Assembly: GCA_903879465.1 (NCBI GenBank)
Contig: CAIRLQ010000345.1
Coordinates: 1-13,735 of the forward strand
Direction of reading: 5' to 3'
From: an uncultured Opitutia bacterium
GTDB taxonomy: Bacteria; Verrucomicrobiota; Verrucomicrobiia; Opitutales; UBA953
Length of the DNA stretch: 13,735 bases
Both the position numbers and the translations under genes were made by a program. The notes beneath the pieces are model-generated. The model saw nothing but the letters and a program-made list of their open reading frames with translations. It made no database searches and had not been told where the DNA came from. This document shows, piece after piece, positions 6,718 through 13,735 of the stretch; the stretch's first letter is position 1, and every line of letters starts with the position of its first letter.

Positions 6718-7959
6718 TCAGGCAACCCCATATTTCTTAACAATGAGGGCGGAATTGATACCGAGCATGCCGAAGGAGTTATTCAGGATGGCATTTACGC
6801 TCTCCACCTTGACGGGTTGGTTGATGACCAGTCCAGGTATGGCACATTCGGGGTCTAATTCCTCGATATTGATGGTCGGGTGGACCCAGCCATCGTCAAA
6901 AGAGGGCAGATTGCCCGCTAATTCCAGGGCGCCAGCGGCCCCCATGCAATGTCCGATGAAGCTCTTGGTGTTGTTGATCTTCGTGTCCGGGCAGTCGGTA
7001 AAGACGGCGCGCAGGGCGGTGCATTCCTGGATATCCCCAAGGGCGGTGGCCGTGGCGTGGGTGGAGACGATCTGGATGTCCTGGGGCTTCATGCCCGCCC
7101 GCTTGAGGGCCATGCGGACGCATTCCGTCTGGCGTTCCGGATTGGGCAGGACGGCATCGGTGGCGTCAGAGTTGATACACCAGCCCGCGATTTCCGCGAT
7201 GATGCGCGCACCACGCGCGAGGGCGTCGTCGAGTCGCTCGAGCACGTAGATGGCGCCTCCTTCAGAAATCACGATGCCGTTGCGGTTCTTGTCGAAAGGC
7301 CGGGAGGCCTTCGTGGGGTCTTCATGGGCGCCGAGTGCGCCTTGGTTCTTAAAGCCGGCGAAGATGCCGAACGTGTGGATGGATTCGGAGACGCCGCCGG
7401 CGAAGGCGATATCGACTTCGCCGAGTTGCAGCATCTGAGCTGCTTGGATTAGCCCGGCGTTGCCGGCGGCGCAGGCGGCCCCGATGGTGTAATGGGGCCC
7501 GGTGATGCCCATATTCATGGTCACTTCGCCCGCCGGATTGTTCGCCACGGTGCGGGGGTTGTGGTGGTGCGTCCAATATTTGGTGTCGTTGCCGAACTGG
7601 GAGATATTGTGACTCTCGTTCTCTGTCTCGACATTACCGTGCTCCGTGATGCCGAGGTAGACGCCGACGCGCGACTTATCGACTTTATCCCAGTCGAGGC
7701 CGGAATCCCCGAGGGCTTCTCGTGAGCAGTAGATGGAAATCGAGCCGACCCGCGTACCGTTACGGATTTCCTTCCGCTTCTGCCATTTGGTGGCATCGAA
7801 ATCGCAGACGCCCGCGGGGTGACGCCCCATGTGGCGCACGTCGATGACGGCGATACGTGCCTTGCCGGCTAGGAGGTTGGCGCGGAACTCGCCGAGCGAG
7901 TTGCCGTTGGGGGCGGTGAGGCCCAGGCCGGTGATGACAATGCGGGGCTTGGTGGACAT
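6718..7959 (-). CDS. Beta-ketoacyl-ACP synthase, FabF-like (KAS II family)
   Basis: A condensing enzyme that extends acyl-ACP with malonyl-ACP. The 413-residue protein is family length. The catalytic triad is intact: Cys163 in GAACAAGNAG, His301 in STHATAT and His337 in KSFIGHCMGAAG, with the supporting Lys332. The first histidine motif reads STHATATALGD where FabF has NAHGTST, and THHHNPRTVANNPAG replaces the usual gate region, so it diverges from housekeeping FabF. The start at 7959 is fixed by a GGAGG 8 nt upstream; TTG 7977 and ATG 7974 are upstream alternatives. It is the first gene of an operon with a dedicated acyl carrier protein and is divergent from mcsA. No reductase or dehydratase is nearby, so the product of the pathway is unknown. 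Confidence 0.9.
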   Translation of the reverse strand: MSTKPRIVITGLGLTAPNGNSLGEFRANLLAGKARIAVIDVRHMGRHPAGVCDFDATKWQKRKEIRNGTRVGSISIYCSREALGDSGLDWDKVDKSRVGVYLGITEHGNVETENESHNISQFGNDTKYWTHHHNPRTVANNPAGEVTMNMGITGPHYTIGAACAAGNAGLIQAAQMLQLGEVDIAFAGGVSESIHTFGIFAGFKNQGALGAHEDPTKASRPFDKNRNGIVISEGGAIYVLERLDDALARGARIIAEIAGWCINSDATDAVLPNPERQTECVRMALKRAGMKPQDIQIVSTHATATALGDIQECTALRAVFTDCPDTKINNTKSFIGHCMGAAGALELAGNLPSFDDGWVHPTINIEELDPECAIPGLVINQPVKVESVNAILNNSFGMLGINSALIVKKYGVA

Positions 7960-7967
7960 CTGACGGG

Positions 7968-7972
7968 CCTCC
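7968..7972 (-). promoter_or_regulatory. Ribosome-binding site of the ketosynthase gene
   Basis: GGAGG on the - strand, 8 nt before the ATG at 7959. It decides the start of this gene and is the only strong Shine-Dalgarno site I find in the window. Confidence 0.7.
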
Positions 7973-8057
7973 ATCAAGCGTCCGCCGGGCGTGAAGTCAA
8001 ACCCCGCTCCCCGCTTCCCCTTGCCAAGTCAGGCATGGCTGTTTTCTGTGTCTATCG

Positions 8058-8543
8058 ATGTCCAAGCCGCTCAAGTGCTCGCTCTGCGAGGAGGCCGCCA
8101 CGGTTCACCTCTCCCAGGTCGTTCATGGGAAGGTCACCAAGGTCCATCTTTGCGAGGCCTGTGCCCAGAAGGGTGGAGCGACGGATCCTGCTGTCTTTCA
8201 GTTGGCCGACGCCTTGACGGCGGCCACGCCCGCCGCCCCGACGATTACCTGCCCGCAGTGTGGCTTCACCGATATCGATTTTCGTAAGCGCGGACGGCTG
8301 GGTTGCCCGTCCTGCTGGGAGACTTTTGGCGATGTGCTCGGCGGCTTGCTCGCCAAGGTGCAACATGAGCCTGAGCACGTCGGTCGGGCGCCGGCTGGAG
8401 TCTTGCCAGCTGCCCAGCTGCGCCGCCGGCTGACCGCCGCCCGGCTAGAGATGGAGAAGTCCATCAGCGCCGAAGACTATGAACTCGCCGCGCGCCTGCG
8501 TGACGAGATTGCCACGCTAGAAAAACAACTCACCCCTTCCTGA
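8058..8543 (+). CDS. mcsA: McsA-like zinc-binding activator of protein arginine kinase
   Basis: A 161-residue adaptor and activator of McsB. Four CxxC pairs bind zinc: Cys7/Cys10, Cys32/Cys35, Cys65/Cys68 and Cys83/Cys86. A C-terminal UVR domain (about 117-156; LRRRLTAARLEMEKSISAEDYELAARLRDEI) resembles the UvrB/UvrC interaction helix and in McsA serves contact with ClpC/McsB. Domain order and length match Bacillus McsA. The stop is 2 nt before the mcsB start, so the two are coupled. Upstream is a 98-nt gap shared with the divergent ketosynthase. I see no CtsR-type heptad repeats or CIRCE element there, only a weak TTGCCA -35-like site at 8021. No ribosome-binding site is visible before the ATG. 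Confidence 0.92.
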   Translation: MSKPLKCSLCEEAATVHLSQVVHGKVTKVHLCEACAQKGGATDPAVFQLADALTAATPAAPTITCPQCGFTDIDFRKRGRLGCPSCWETFGDVLGGLLAKVQHEPEHVGRAPAGVLPAAQLRRRLTAARLEMEKSISAEDYELAARLRDEIATLEKQLTPS

Positions 8544-8545
8544 AC

Positions 8546-9619
8546 ATGTCAGTCCAAGACATCCTTGATGACGAAAGCGAACTGACGCACCTGCTGGGCG
8601 GCCAGCAGGCGGTCGTGCTCAGTACCCGCATTCGCCTAGCACGTAATCTCGAGGGGATGCCTTTCCCGGGTTGGGCCAAGGTGCCGCAACGCAAGGAGAT
8701 CTCCGAACGCTGCGTGGATGCGCTGAATGATCTACCCAAGTTTCGCCGCGGTCACGTATTGCGCATGGGCGAGCTGGCCGATCGCGATCGCGCCGTGCTG
8801 GTCGAGCGCCACTTGGTCTCGAAAGAACTCGCCGCCGGAAAGAGCGGCGCGGCTGTCATCAGCCGCGATCAGACCTGCTCGGTTATGATCAATGAGGAAG
8901 ACCATTTGCGCATTCAGGTCGTCAAGGCCGGCTGGCATCTGCGCGGTACCTGGAATATCGCCGAGCAGCTTGATGATGCCCTGGGTGCTCATCTCAAACT
9001 AGCCTTTTCCGACCGTCTTGGCTATCTTACCGCGTGTCCTACGAACGTCGGCACCGGCCTGCGTGCTTCTGCGATGGTCCATCTACCCGGGCTCTGTCTG
9101 GCCGGCCACATGGATAAGGTTTCCCGTGCGCTTAACCAGGACGGGCTCGCGGTCCGCGGTTGGCTGGGCGAAGGTACCGAAGCCGCTGGTAACGTTTTTC
9201 AGATTTCTAACCAGCAGACGCTCGGCCTGTCGGAGGATGCGATTCTTAAGCACCTCGGTGGCTGGATTAAGAATGTCATCGAGCAGGAGTGGAACGCCCG
9301 CCGTAAGCTAGCCCAGGATGAAGGGGAGCGCTTCCTTGATCGCATCGCGCGCTCGGCCGGCGTCCTACGCTCCGCCCGCCTGCTCACCAGCTCCGAGGCG
9401 ATGAACATGCTTTCCCATCTGCGGCTCGCCTGTGATATGGGCTGCATCCCAGAGGAGCGTCGCCATATCGTCGACCGCCTGATGATCGAAGGCCAGCCGG
9501 CGCACGTACAGGCGAGGGCCGGCGAGGAACTGGATAGCGATGGACGTGACCGCCGGCGTGCCGCCGTGGTGCGCGAGGCGCTCCGCGATCTACCCGAACT
9601 CGTCCCGCCAACGGCTTAG
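8546..9619 (+). CDS. mcsB: McsB protein-arginine kinase
   Basis: Phosphorylates arginine side chains, marking proteins for ClpC-ClpP. The 357 residues match family length (about 360). The phosphagen-kinase fold is complete: STRIRLARN (26-34) for nucleotide binding, the catalytic loop MINEEDHLRIQ (Glu117/Glu118), Cys164 in LTACPTNVGTGLRASAM, GTEAAGNVFQISNQ, and LLTSSEAMNMLSHLRLA. The C-terminal allosteric motif RDxxRA, which senses phospho-arginine in Bacillus-type McsB, is present as RDRRRA at 334-339. This separates it from creatine and arginine kinases acting on free metabolites. It follows mcsA by 2 nt. Its TAG overlaps the TAA of rbfA on the other strand, so the operon ends here. Confidence 0.95.
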   Translation: MSVQDILDDESELTHLLGGQQAVVLSTRIRLARNLEGMPFPGWAKVPQRKEISERCVDALNDLPKFRRGHVLRMGELADRDRAVLVERHLVSKELAAGKSGAAVISRDQTCSVMINEEDHLRIQVVKAGWHLRGTWNIAEQLDDALGAHLKLAFSDRLGYLTACPTNVGTGLRASAMVHLPGLCLAGHMDKVSRALNQDGLAVRGWLGEGTEAAGNVFQISNQQTLGLSEDAILKHLGGWIKNVIEQEWNARRKLAQDEGERFLDRIARSAGVLRSARLLTSSEAMNMLSHLRLACDMGCIPEERRHIVDRLMIEGQPAHVQARAGEELDSDGRDRRRAAVVREALRDLPELVPPTA

Positions 9620-9629
9620 TCGTTGGCGG
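9605..9629. terminator. Inverted repeat spanning the mcsB/rbfA stop codons
   Basis: A perfect 9-bp inverted repeat, CCGCCAACG (9605-9613) and CGTTGGCGG (9621-9629), encloses a 7-nt loop that holds both convergent stop codons. It can form an RNA hairpin in either transcript. No T-run follows on either strand, so Rho-independent termination is unproven; it could protect 3' ends instead. Confidence 0.4.
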
Positions 9630-9987
9630 ACTTAGGCTTGTTTTCGCGGTCCTTGCGGGATAATTCGTCCAGCATGGCTTGGACGCGTGCCACGCCGCCG
9701 GTGATGTCATCCTGGGTGAACAGGATTTCTGGCGTGTGCTTCATCTGAAGGATGCCGCCGACCGTCGAGCGGAGCTCGGTACGAATGCGCTTCAGCAGGG
9801 CGCGGGCCGCCTTGTGGGCGGCTTCATCGCCGGCGACAGCATAGCCGACGCGGCACTGCCGCAGGTCGGGAGAGACGGTCGCCGTCGTGATGGTAATCAG
9901 CGCGGCCTCCGCGGCCCAGCCCTGACGCAGCGAGGAGGAGATCTCCCGCTGGACAAGTTCGGCTACCCGGAGCTGGCGCTGCGACAT
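9616..9987 (-). CDS. rbfA: Ribosome-binding factor A
   Basis: A 123-residue KH-fold protein that binds the immature 30S subunit and aids late 16S rRNA processing. The family pattern is clear: an N-terminal helix with RVAELVQREISSSL, the strand region ALITITTATVSPDLRQCRVGYAV, and a C-terminal helix with LRSTVGGILQMKHTPEILF. The length is normal. It begins 5 nt after the infB stop, in the conserved order nusA-infB-rbfA. The usual next gene, truB, is missing; mcsB lies convergent with a 4-nt overlap. Confidence 0.92.
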   Translation of the reverse strand: MSQRQLRVAELVQREISSSLRQGWAAEAALITITTATVSPDLRQCRVGYAVAGDEAAHKAARALLKRIRTELRSTVGGILQMKHTPEILFTQDDITGGVARVQAMLDELSRKDRENKPKSAND

Positions 9988-9992
9988 GCTTT

Positions 9993-12407
9993 TTAGAGCG
10001 AAGGACGAATCTGCACCATCTCGACTGCTTCGATGATATCACCCGGCTGGTATTCATCGTAGCCGCCGAGCTTGATGCCGCATTCGAAGCCGGCTTTGAC
10101 CTCGGAGGCGTCGTCTTTGAAGCGACGCAGGGTCTCCACCGGGCCGTTGTGGATGATCTTACCGGCTCGCACCACGCGGGCCTTGGCGGCGCGGCGGATG
10201 AGGCCTTCGGTGACCATGCAGCCGGCGACTTTGTGTTCCTTTCCGAGAGCGAAGACGGCGCGCACTTCGGCGGCACCAAGCTTGTTCTCGCGGACTTCGG
10301 GATCGAGGAGTTCCGACATCGCATCCTTCACGAGCGTGATGAGCTCATAGATGATGTCATGCGTCACGAGGCGGACGCCGGTGCGCTTAAGCTGCGGCTG
10401 GACGCCGTTCTCCAACTTAGTGTCAAAGGCGACGATGACCGCTTTGGCGGCTTCGGCCAGGGCGACATCGCCCTGCGTGACTGGGCCGACGGAGCCGCCG
10501 ACGATTTCGAGGCGGACCTTGGTCGACTTGATTTCAAGGAGGCAACCTTCGAGGGCTTCGAGTGTCCCGTTGACATCAGCCTTGAGCAGCACGCGGAGAA
10601 TCTTCTCCTTGTCCTGGGCGAGGGCGGCCATGAGGCGTTCGAGATCCGACATGCCAGGGCGGGCGCCGGTGTTGGGCGCCTGCTGCACCGCCTCGGCGGC
10701 CTTGCGGGCGGCGAGGGCAGCTTCTTCGGCGATCTCGCGGGCTTCGCGGTCGTTCTTAACGGTCTTGAACTTGGTGCCCGGGGCGGGGACTGCATCCCAG
10801 CCGAGGACGAGAGCGGGAACGCCCGGAGACGCCGAGGGCAGGCGGGTGCCGCGTTCATCCATCAGCGCACGCACTTTGCACCAGGTCTCACCGCAGACAA
10901 ACGAGTCGCCGGGCTTGAGGGTGCCTTTCTGCACGATGACGGTAGCGGTGGGGCCGCGCCCGGTCTCCATCTGCGATTCGATGACGACGCCCTGGGCCGG
11001 GCACTTTGCGTTGGCCTTAAGGTCGAGGACTTCGGCCTGAAGGAGAATGGATTCAAGCAACTCGGTCATGCCGGTGCCCTTGAGCGCCGAGACCGGGCTG
11101 GTGATGGTTTCGCCACCCCAGTCTTCCGGGGTGATGCCGCGCTGCTGCATCTGCTGCTTCACGCGGTCAATGTTGGCGCCCTTGGAGTCGACCTTATTGA
11201 TCGCGGTGACAATTGCGCTGGCGTGTTTCTGGGCGAACTTAAGAGCTTCTTCGGTCTGCGGCATGAAGCCGTCATCTGCGGCCACGACGAGCACGGCGAT
11301 GTCGGTGACCGATGCGCCGCGCTCGCGCATCTTGGCGAAAGCGGCGTGACCTGGGGTGTCGAGGAAGGTGACGGAGCGACCTTTGTATTCAGGCTTCTCG
11401 CCCAGATAGGCCACGGAATAGGCTCCGATGTGCTGCGTGATGCCGCCGGCTTCACCGGAGACGACGTTGGTCGTGCGGAAGAAGTCGAGCAGGGTGGTCT
11501 TGCCGTGGTCGACGTGACCGAGCACGCAGACGACCGGAGGACGCGTGCTCATCAGGGCCGGATCATCTTCAGACGGCTTTTCAACTTTCTTGACGGGTTG
11601 GACGCCTTCGCCGCGGTGGCGAATCTCTAGGGTGTAGCCGTGGCGTTCGGCGACTTTGCGGGCGTCGGCTTCCTCGATGACCGAGGAGACGCTGACGACC
11701 TTGTTCAGTTCCATCAGGTTACCGATGACCTGGAAGGGTTTCAGATTCAGGGCGATGGCGAAGTCGCGCACCACGATGGGCGGACGGACGGTAATCGCAC
11801 CTTTACTTCCAGGGGCGGCCTGATTGCTGGTAGCAGCGGGGCGATTGACGATTGGCGCGGCGGGGGGGCGGACGACCGGAGGCATATTGCTCGGGCGTGC
11901 GGGCGGCGTCGGCGGCGTGTTGCTGATGACGACCGGAGGCAGTTCGACTTTCGGCGGCTGGGCCGGCGAAGGGCGGGGCAACGGAGGCGTCACGGGCGGG
12001 CGGGCGACCGGAGTTACGGGAGCGATGGTGGGTCGCGGCGGCAGGCTCACCGGGGTGGGCGAGTTGGGCTTTGTGACCGGAGTTACGGGGGCAATCGGTG
12101 CCACGGCCGCGACGGGCTTGACGGGCTCTGGGGCCTTGGGTGCTTCGACGACAGGCTCGGCCTTCTTCGGCAGTTTATCTTCCGCGAACGTCATGAAGTC
12201 GTCGCGGTAGGTCTTCCCGAAGTTGCTCGAGGCGGCAGGCTTTTTGCCCTCCGTGTAAACGTAGTCCTTGTAGTCCGGGCGGGCCGCCACGAACTGATCG
12301 ACTAGGGCGAGCAGCGCCTTGACCTCGATGCCGAGCTCCTTGGCCACGTCGCTGAAGCGCTGGGTCGCGGCCGCCTTCTTGGCTTCAGGTTTCTTCTTCT
12401 CGGTCAT
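9993..12407 (-). CDS. infB: Translation initiation factor IF-2
   Basis: GTPase that brings initiator tRNA to the 30S subunit and promotes subunit joining. In its 804 residues, a short IF2N-like region (about 15-45; FSDVAKELGIEVKALLALV) is followed by a Pro/Ala/Val-rich linker (about 85-200). A second IF2N-like segment follows (about 210-262; VRDFAIALNLKPFQVIGNL). The G domain has GHVDHGKT (297-304), GGITQHIGAY (321-330), DTPGH (350-354), NKVD (404-407) and SPVSALKGTGM. Domains II-IV follow to a complete C-terminus. The linker is low-complexity and carries an in-frame repeat, as is usual for this fast-evolving region. It lies 45 nt after nusA and 5 nt before rbfA, in one operon. Confidence 0.96.
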   Translation of the reverse strand: MTEKKKPEAKKAAATQRFSDVAKELGIEVKALLALVDQFVAARPDYKDYVYTEGKKPAASSNFGKTYRDDFMTFAEDKLPKKAEPVVEAPKAPEPVKPVAAVAPIAPVTPVTKPNSPTPVSLPPRPTIAPVTPVARPPVTPPLPRPSPAQPPKVELPPVVISNTPPTPPARPSNMPPVVRPPAAPIVNRPAATSNQAAPGSKGAITVRPPIVVRDFAIALNLKPFQVIGNLMELNKVVSVSSVIEEADARKVAERHGYTLEIRHRGEGVQPVKKVEKPSEDDPALMSTRPPVVCVLGHVDHGKTTLLDFFRTTNVVSGEAGGITQHIGAYSVAYLGEKPEYKGRSVTFLDTPGHAAFAKMRERGASVTDIAVLVVAADDGFMPQTEEALKFAQKHASAIVTAINKVDSKGANIDRVKQQMQQRGITPEDWGGETITSPVSALKGTGMTELLESILLQAEVLDLKANAKCPAQGVVIESQMETGRGPTATVIVQKGTLKPGDSFVCGETWCKVRALMDERGTRLPSASPGVPALVLGWDAVPAPGTKFKTVKNDREAREIAEEAALAARKAAEAVQQAPNTGARPGMSDLERLMAALAQDKEKILRVLLKADVNGTLEALEGCLLEIKSTKVRLEIVGGSVGPVTQGDVALAEAAKAVIVAFDTKLENGVQPQLKRTGVRLVTHDIIYELITLVKDAMSELLDPEVRENKLGAAEVRAVFALGKEHKVAGCMVTEGLIRRAAKARVVRAGKIIHNGPVETLRRFKDDASEVKAGFECGIKLGGYDEYQPGDIIEAVEMVQIRPSL
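12006..12089 (-). repeat. In-frame 15-bp direct repeat in the IF-2 linker
   Basis: The identical 15-mer GACCGGAGTTACGGG occurs at 12006-12020 and 12075-12089 (+ strand), 69 bp (23 codons) apart. Read on the gene strand, both encode the PVTPV core of the linker peptides APVTPVARP and APVTPVTKP. It fits local duplication within the Pro-rich region. Confidence 0.7.
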
Positions 12408-12452
12408 GTGCTCGTTCGGGTGGTGTCTGGGAGGGGACTTGAGGAAGGAGGA

Positions 12453-13700
12453 TTAGGCGCGGCGGGCCTTGGCGTAGGCCGCGAGGACAGCTTCGACCTC
12501 TTCGGTCGGGATGCCGCTTTCCTTAAAGTCTTCGACGGTCGCGCCTTCGAGGGCTTCGACGCTAGAGATGCCGAGGCCGACGAACTTAGCGACGAGCTCA
12601 GGCGCGAGGGCCAGTTGCTCAGCGATGCGGACGGCGGCGTCGCCGGCCTTCGCTTCGAAGCTCTCGGCGGCGTGCGTGGCCTTCTGGATGTTGAGGCCCC
12701 AGCCCATGAGTTTGGAGGTCAGGCGGGCGTTGCGGCCCTTGCTGCCGATGGCGATGCGCATGTCGTCCTCATCCACTTCGAAGAAGATGCTGCGACTGCG
12801 CTCGTCGATGCGGACATTGCGCGGCTTGGCCGGGCGGATCGCTTCTTCAAGCAGCTTGAGCGGCTCAGGATGGTAGCGGATGATATCAATCTTCTCCCCG
12901 CCGAGTTCCTTGACGATATTGCGGACACGCGCGCCGCGGGCACCGACGCAGGCGCCGACGGGGTCGACCTTCGGGTCGCGCGAGTCGACGGCGATTTTGG
13001 TGCGGTAGCCCGGGTCGCGGGCCATGGCGGCGATGGTGACGGTCTTGTCGGCGATTTCAGCGACTTCGAGCTCGAGGAGGCGGCGGACGAACGCTGGGTT
13101 GGCGCGGGAAAGCACGAATTCGCGACCGCGCTGCGGGTCTTCGCGGATTTCAAGAAGGAGGCAACGGATGCGGTCGCCGGTGCGGAATTCGTCGCCATGG
13201 CAGCGTTCCTTGTGAGTCAGGACGGCTTCGGCCGTGCCGAGCTCGATCACAACATTGCCGCGTTCGGTGCGGCGGACGATGCCCGTGACGATATCGCCGA
13301 CTTTATCCTTATATTCTTGGAAGACCTGATCCTTTTCAATTTTGCGGAAGCGCTGGTTGAGGAGCTGCTGGGTGGTCTTGGCGGCGATACGGCCGAGGTC
13401 GGCCACGTTGATGGGCTTGCGAATCTCTTCGCCGACCTTGGCGTCGGGGCGGATGAGCGCGGCGGCGACGGGGTTAATTTCCTGCAGGGGGTCGATCGCC
13501 GAGTCGGTGACGCGGTAGATCACGTGGGCATCGAGTTTGCCCGAGATGGGGTCGGCCGTGACTTCGACGTTCTGGCCGGCCATAACGGATTTCTCGACGG
13601 AGGACTTGATGGCCTCCACGATGAGGGCGCAGGCGTCCTCCTTGGGGATGTGTTTCTCCTTCTCGAGATATTGGAGGTAGGGTTTAATATCGACGCTCAT
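12453..13700 (-). CDS. nusA: Transcription termination/antitermination factor NusA
   Basis: Binds RNA polymerase and nascent RNA to control pausing, termination and antitermination. In its 415 residues are an N-terminal polymerase-binding domain (about 1-125), an S1 domain (about 133-200; GDIVTGIVRRTERGNVVIELG), KH1 (about 201-285, GARG loop in GACVGARGARVRNIV) and KH2 (about 298-345, GSKG loop in IAIGSKGRNARLTSKLMGW). A C-terminal acidic helical segment (about 360-413; FVGLGISSVEALEGATVEDF) resembles a single AR/HhH-type repeat. This tail makes it longer than Bacillus NusA (about 370) and shorter than E. coli NusA (495, two repeats). The ATG is at 13700 with no ribosome-binding site visible. 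It heads the visible part of the nusA-infB-rbfA operon; rimP would be expected just beyond the right edge. Confidence 0.95.
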   Translation of the reverse strand: MSVDIKPYLQYLEKEKHIPKEDACALIVEAIKSSVEKSVMAGQNVEVTADPISGKLDAHVIYRVTDSAIDPLQEINPVAAALIRPDAKVGEEIRKPINVADLGRIAAKTTQQLLNQRFRKIEKDQVFQEYKDKVGDIVTGIVRRTERGNVVIELGTAEAVLTHKERCHGDEFRTGDRIRCLLLEIREDPQRGREFVLSRANPAFVRRLLELEVAEIADKTVTIAAMARDPGYRTKIAVDSRDPKVDPVGACVGARGARVRNIVKELGGEKIDIIRYHPEPLKLLEEAIRPAKPRNVRIDERSRSIFFEVDEDDMRIAIGSKGRNARLTSKLMGWGLNIQKATHAAESFEAKAGDAAVRIAEQLALAPELVAKFVGLGISSVEALEGATVEDFKESGIPTEEVEAVLAAYAKARRA

Positions 13701-13735
13701 GGTAGGTGCGGGTGTTCGGTGAAAGTATTTAGGGA

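Noticed and set aside
7960..8057. CIRCE or CtsR operator between the ketosynthase and mcsA
   Set aside because: I looked for TTAGCACTC/GAGTGCTAA and tandem GGTCAAA-type heptads and saw neither.
10149..11630. A 493-codon open frame on the + strand
   Set aside because: It lies wholly antisense to infB, whose domains are conserved throughout. Its product is compositionally odd (Gly/Asp/Ala/His-rich) and matches no family; it is a GC-rich shadow.
11640..12305. A 221-codon open frame on the + strand
   Set aside because: Antisense to the IF-2 N-terminal linker; Arg/Gly-rich low-complexity product caused by the Pro-rich codons on the other strand.

Overview
The window is GC-rich bacterial chromosome with tightly packed, mostly core genes. 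Several features point to the PVC group, most likely a Verrucomicrobiota/Opitutae-like bacterium: a ClpC unfoldase together with McsA and McsB (known from Firmicutes but also from Chlamydiae and relatives), a remnant of a Tat-exported FAD-dependent oxidoreductase of a type common in Verrucomicrobia and Planctomycetes, and very few Shine-Dalgarno sites. The phylum is an inference from gene content; no rRNA or species marker was available.

Layout, left to right. 1-2305 (+): the C-terminal third of clpC, a DUF423 membrane protein, an unrecognised acidic protein, and an exported cysteine-type glutathione peroxidase. 2306-4020 (+): an accessory stretch with a membrane-anchored orphan protein and a clearly broken FAD-dependent oxidoreductase gene. 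4017-5047 (-): a two-gene unit of a DEDDy 3'-5' exonuclease and a thioredoxin-like [2Fe-2S] ferredoxin. 5158-5233 (+): tRNA-Ala(GGC), followed by a strong terminator that works on both strands. 5294-6292 (-): an exported orphan protein. 6374-7959 (-): a beta-ketoacyl-ACP synthase and a dedicated acyl carrier protein, closed by their own terminator. 8058-9619 (+): mcsA-mcsB. 9616-13700 (-): the conserved nusA-infB-rbfA transcription/translation operon, meeting mcsB tail to tail with a 4-nt overlap. No stretch longer than about 140 bases lacks a gene or gene remnant.

The most coherent functional story is protein quality control. ClpC keeps the VGF loop that docks on ClpP. McsB keeps the arginine-kinase catalytic loop and the phospho-arginine-sensing RDxxRA motif. 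McsA keeps its four CxxC zinc pairs and UVR helix. Together they suggest a working phospho-arginine degradation pathway outside Firmicutes, but split into two loci and without a visible CtsR repressor or CIRCE-type operator. The second point of interest is the FAD oxidoreductase, which carries two deletions and a frameshift and so looks like a recent gene loss. I found no CRISPR array, insertion sequence, phage gene or new defence system.
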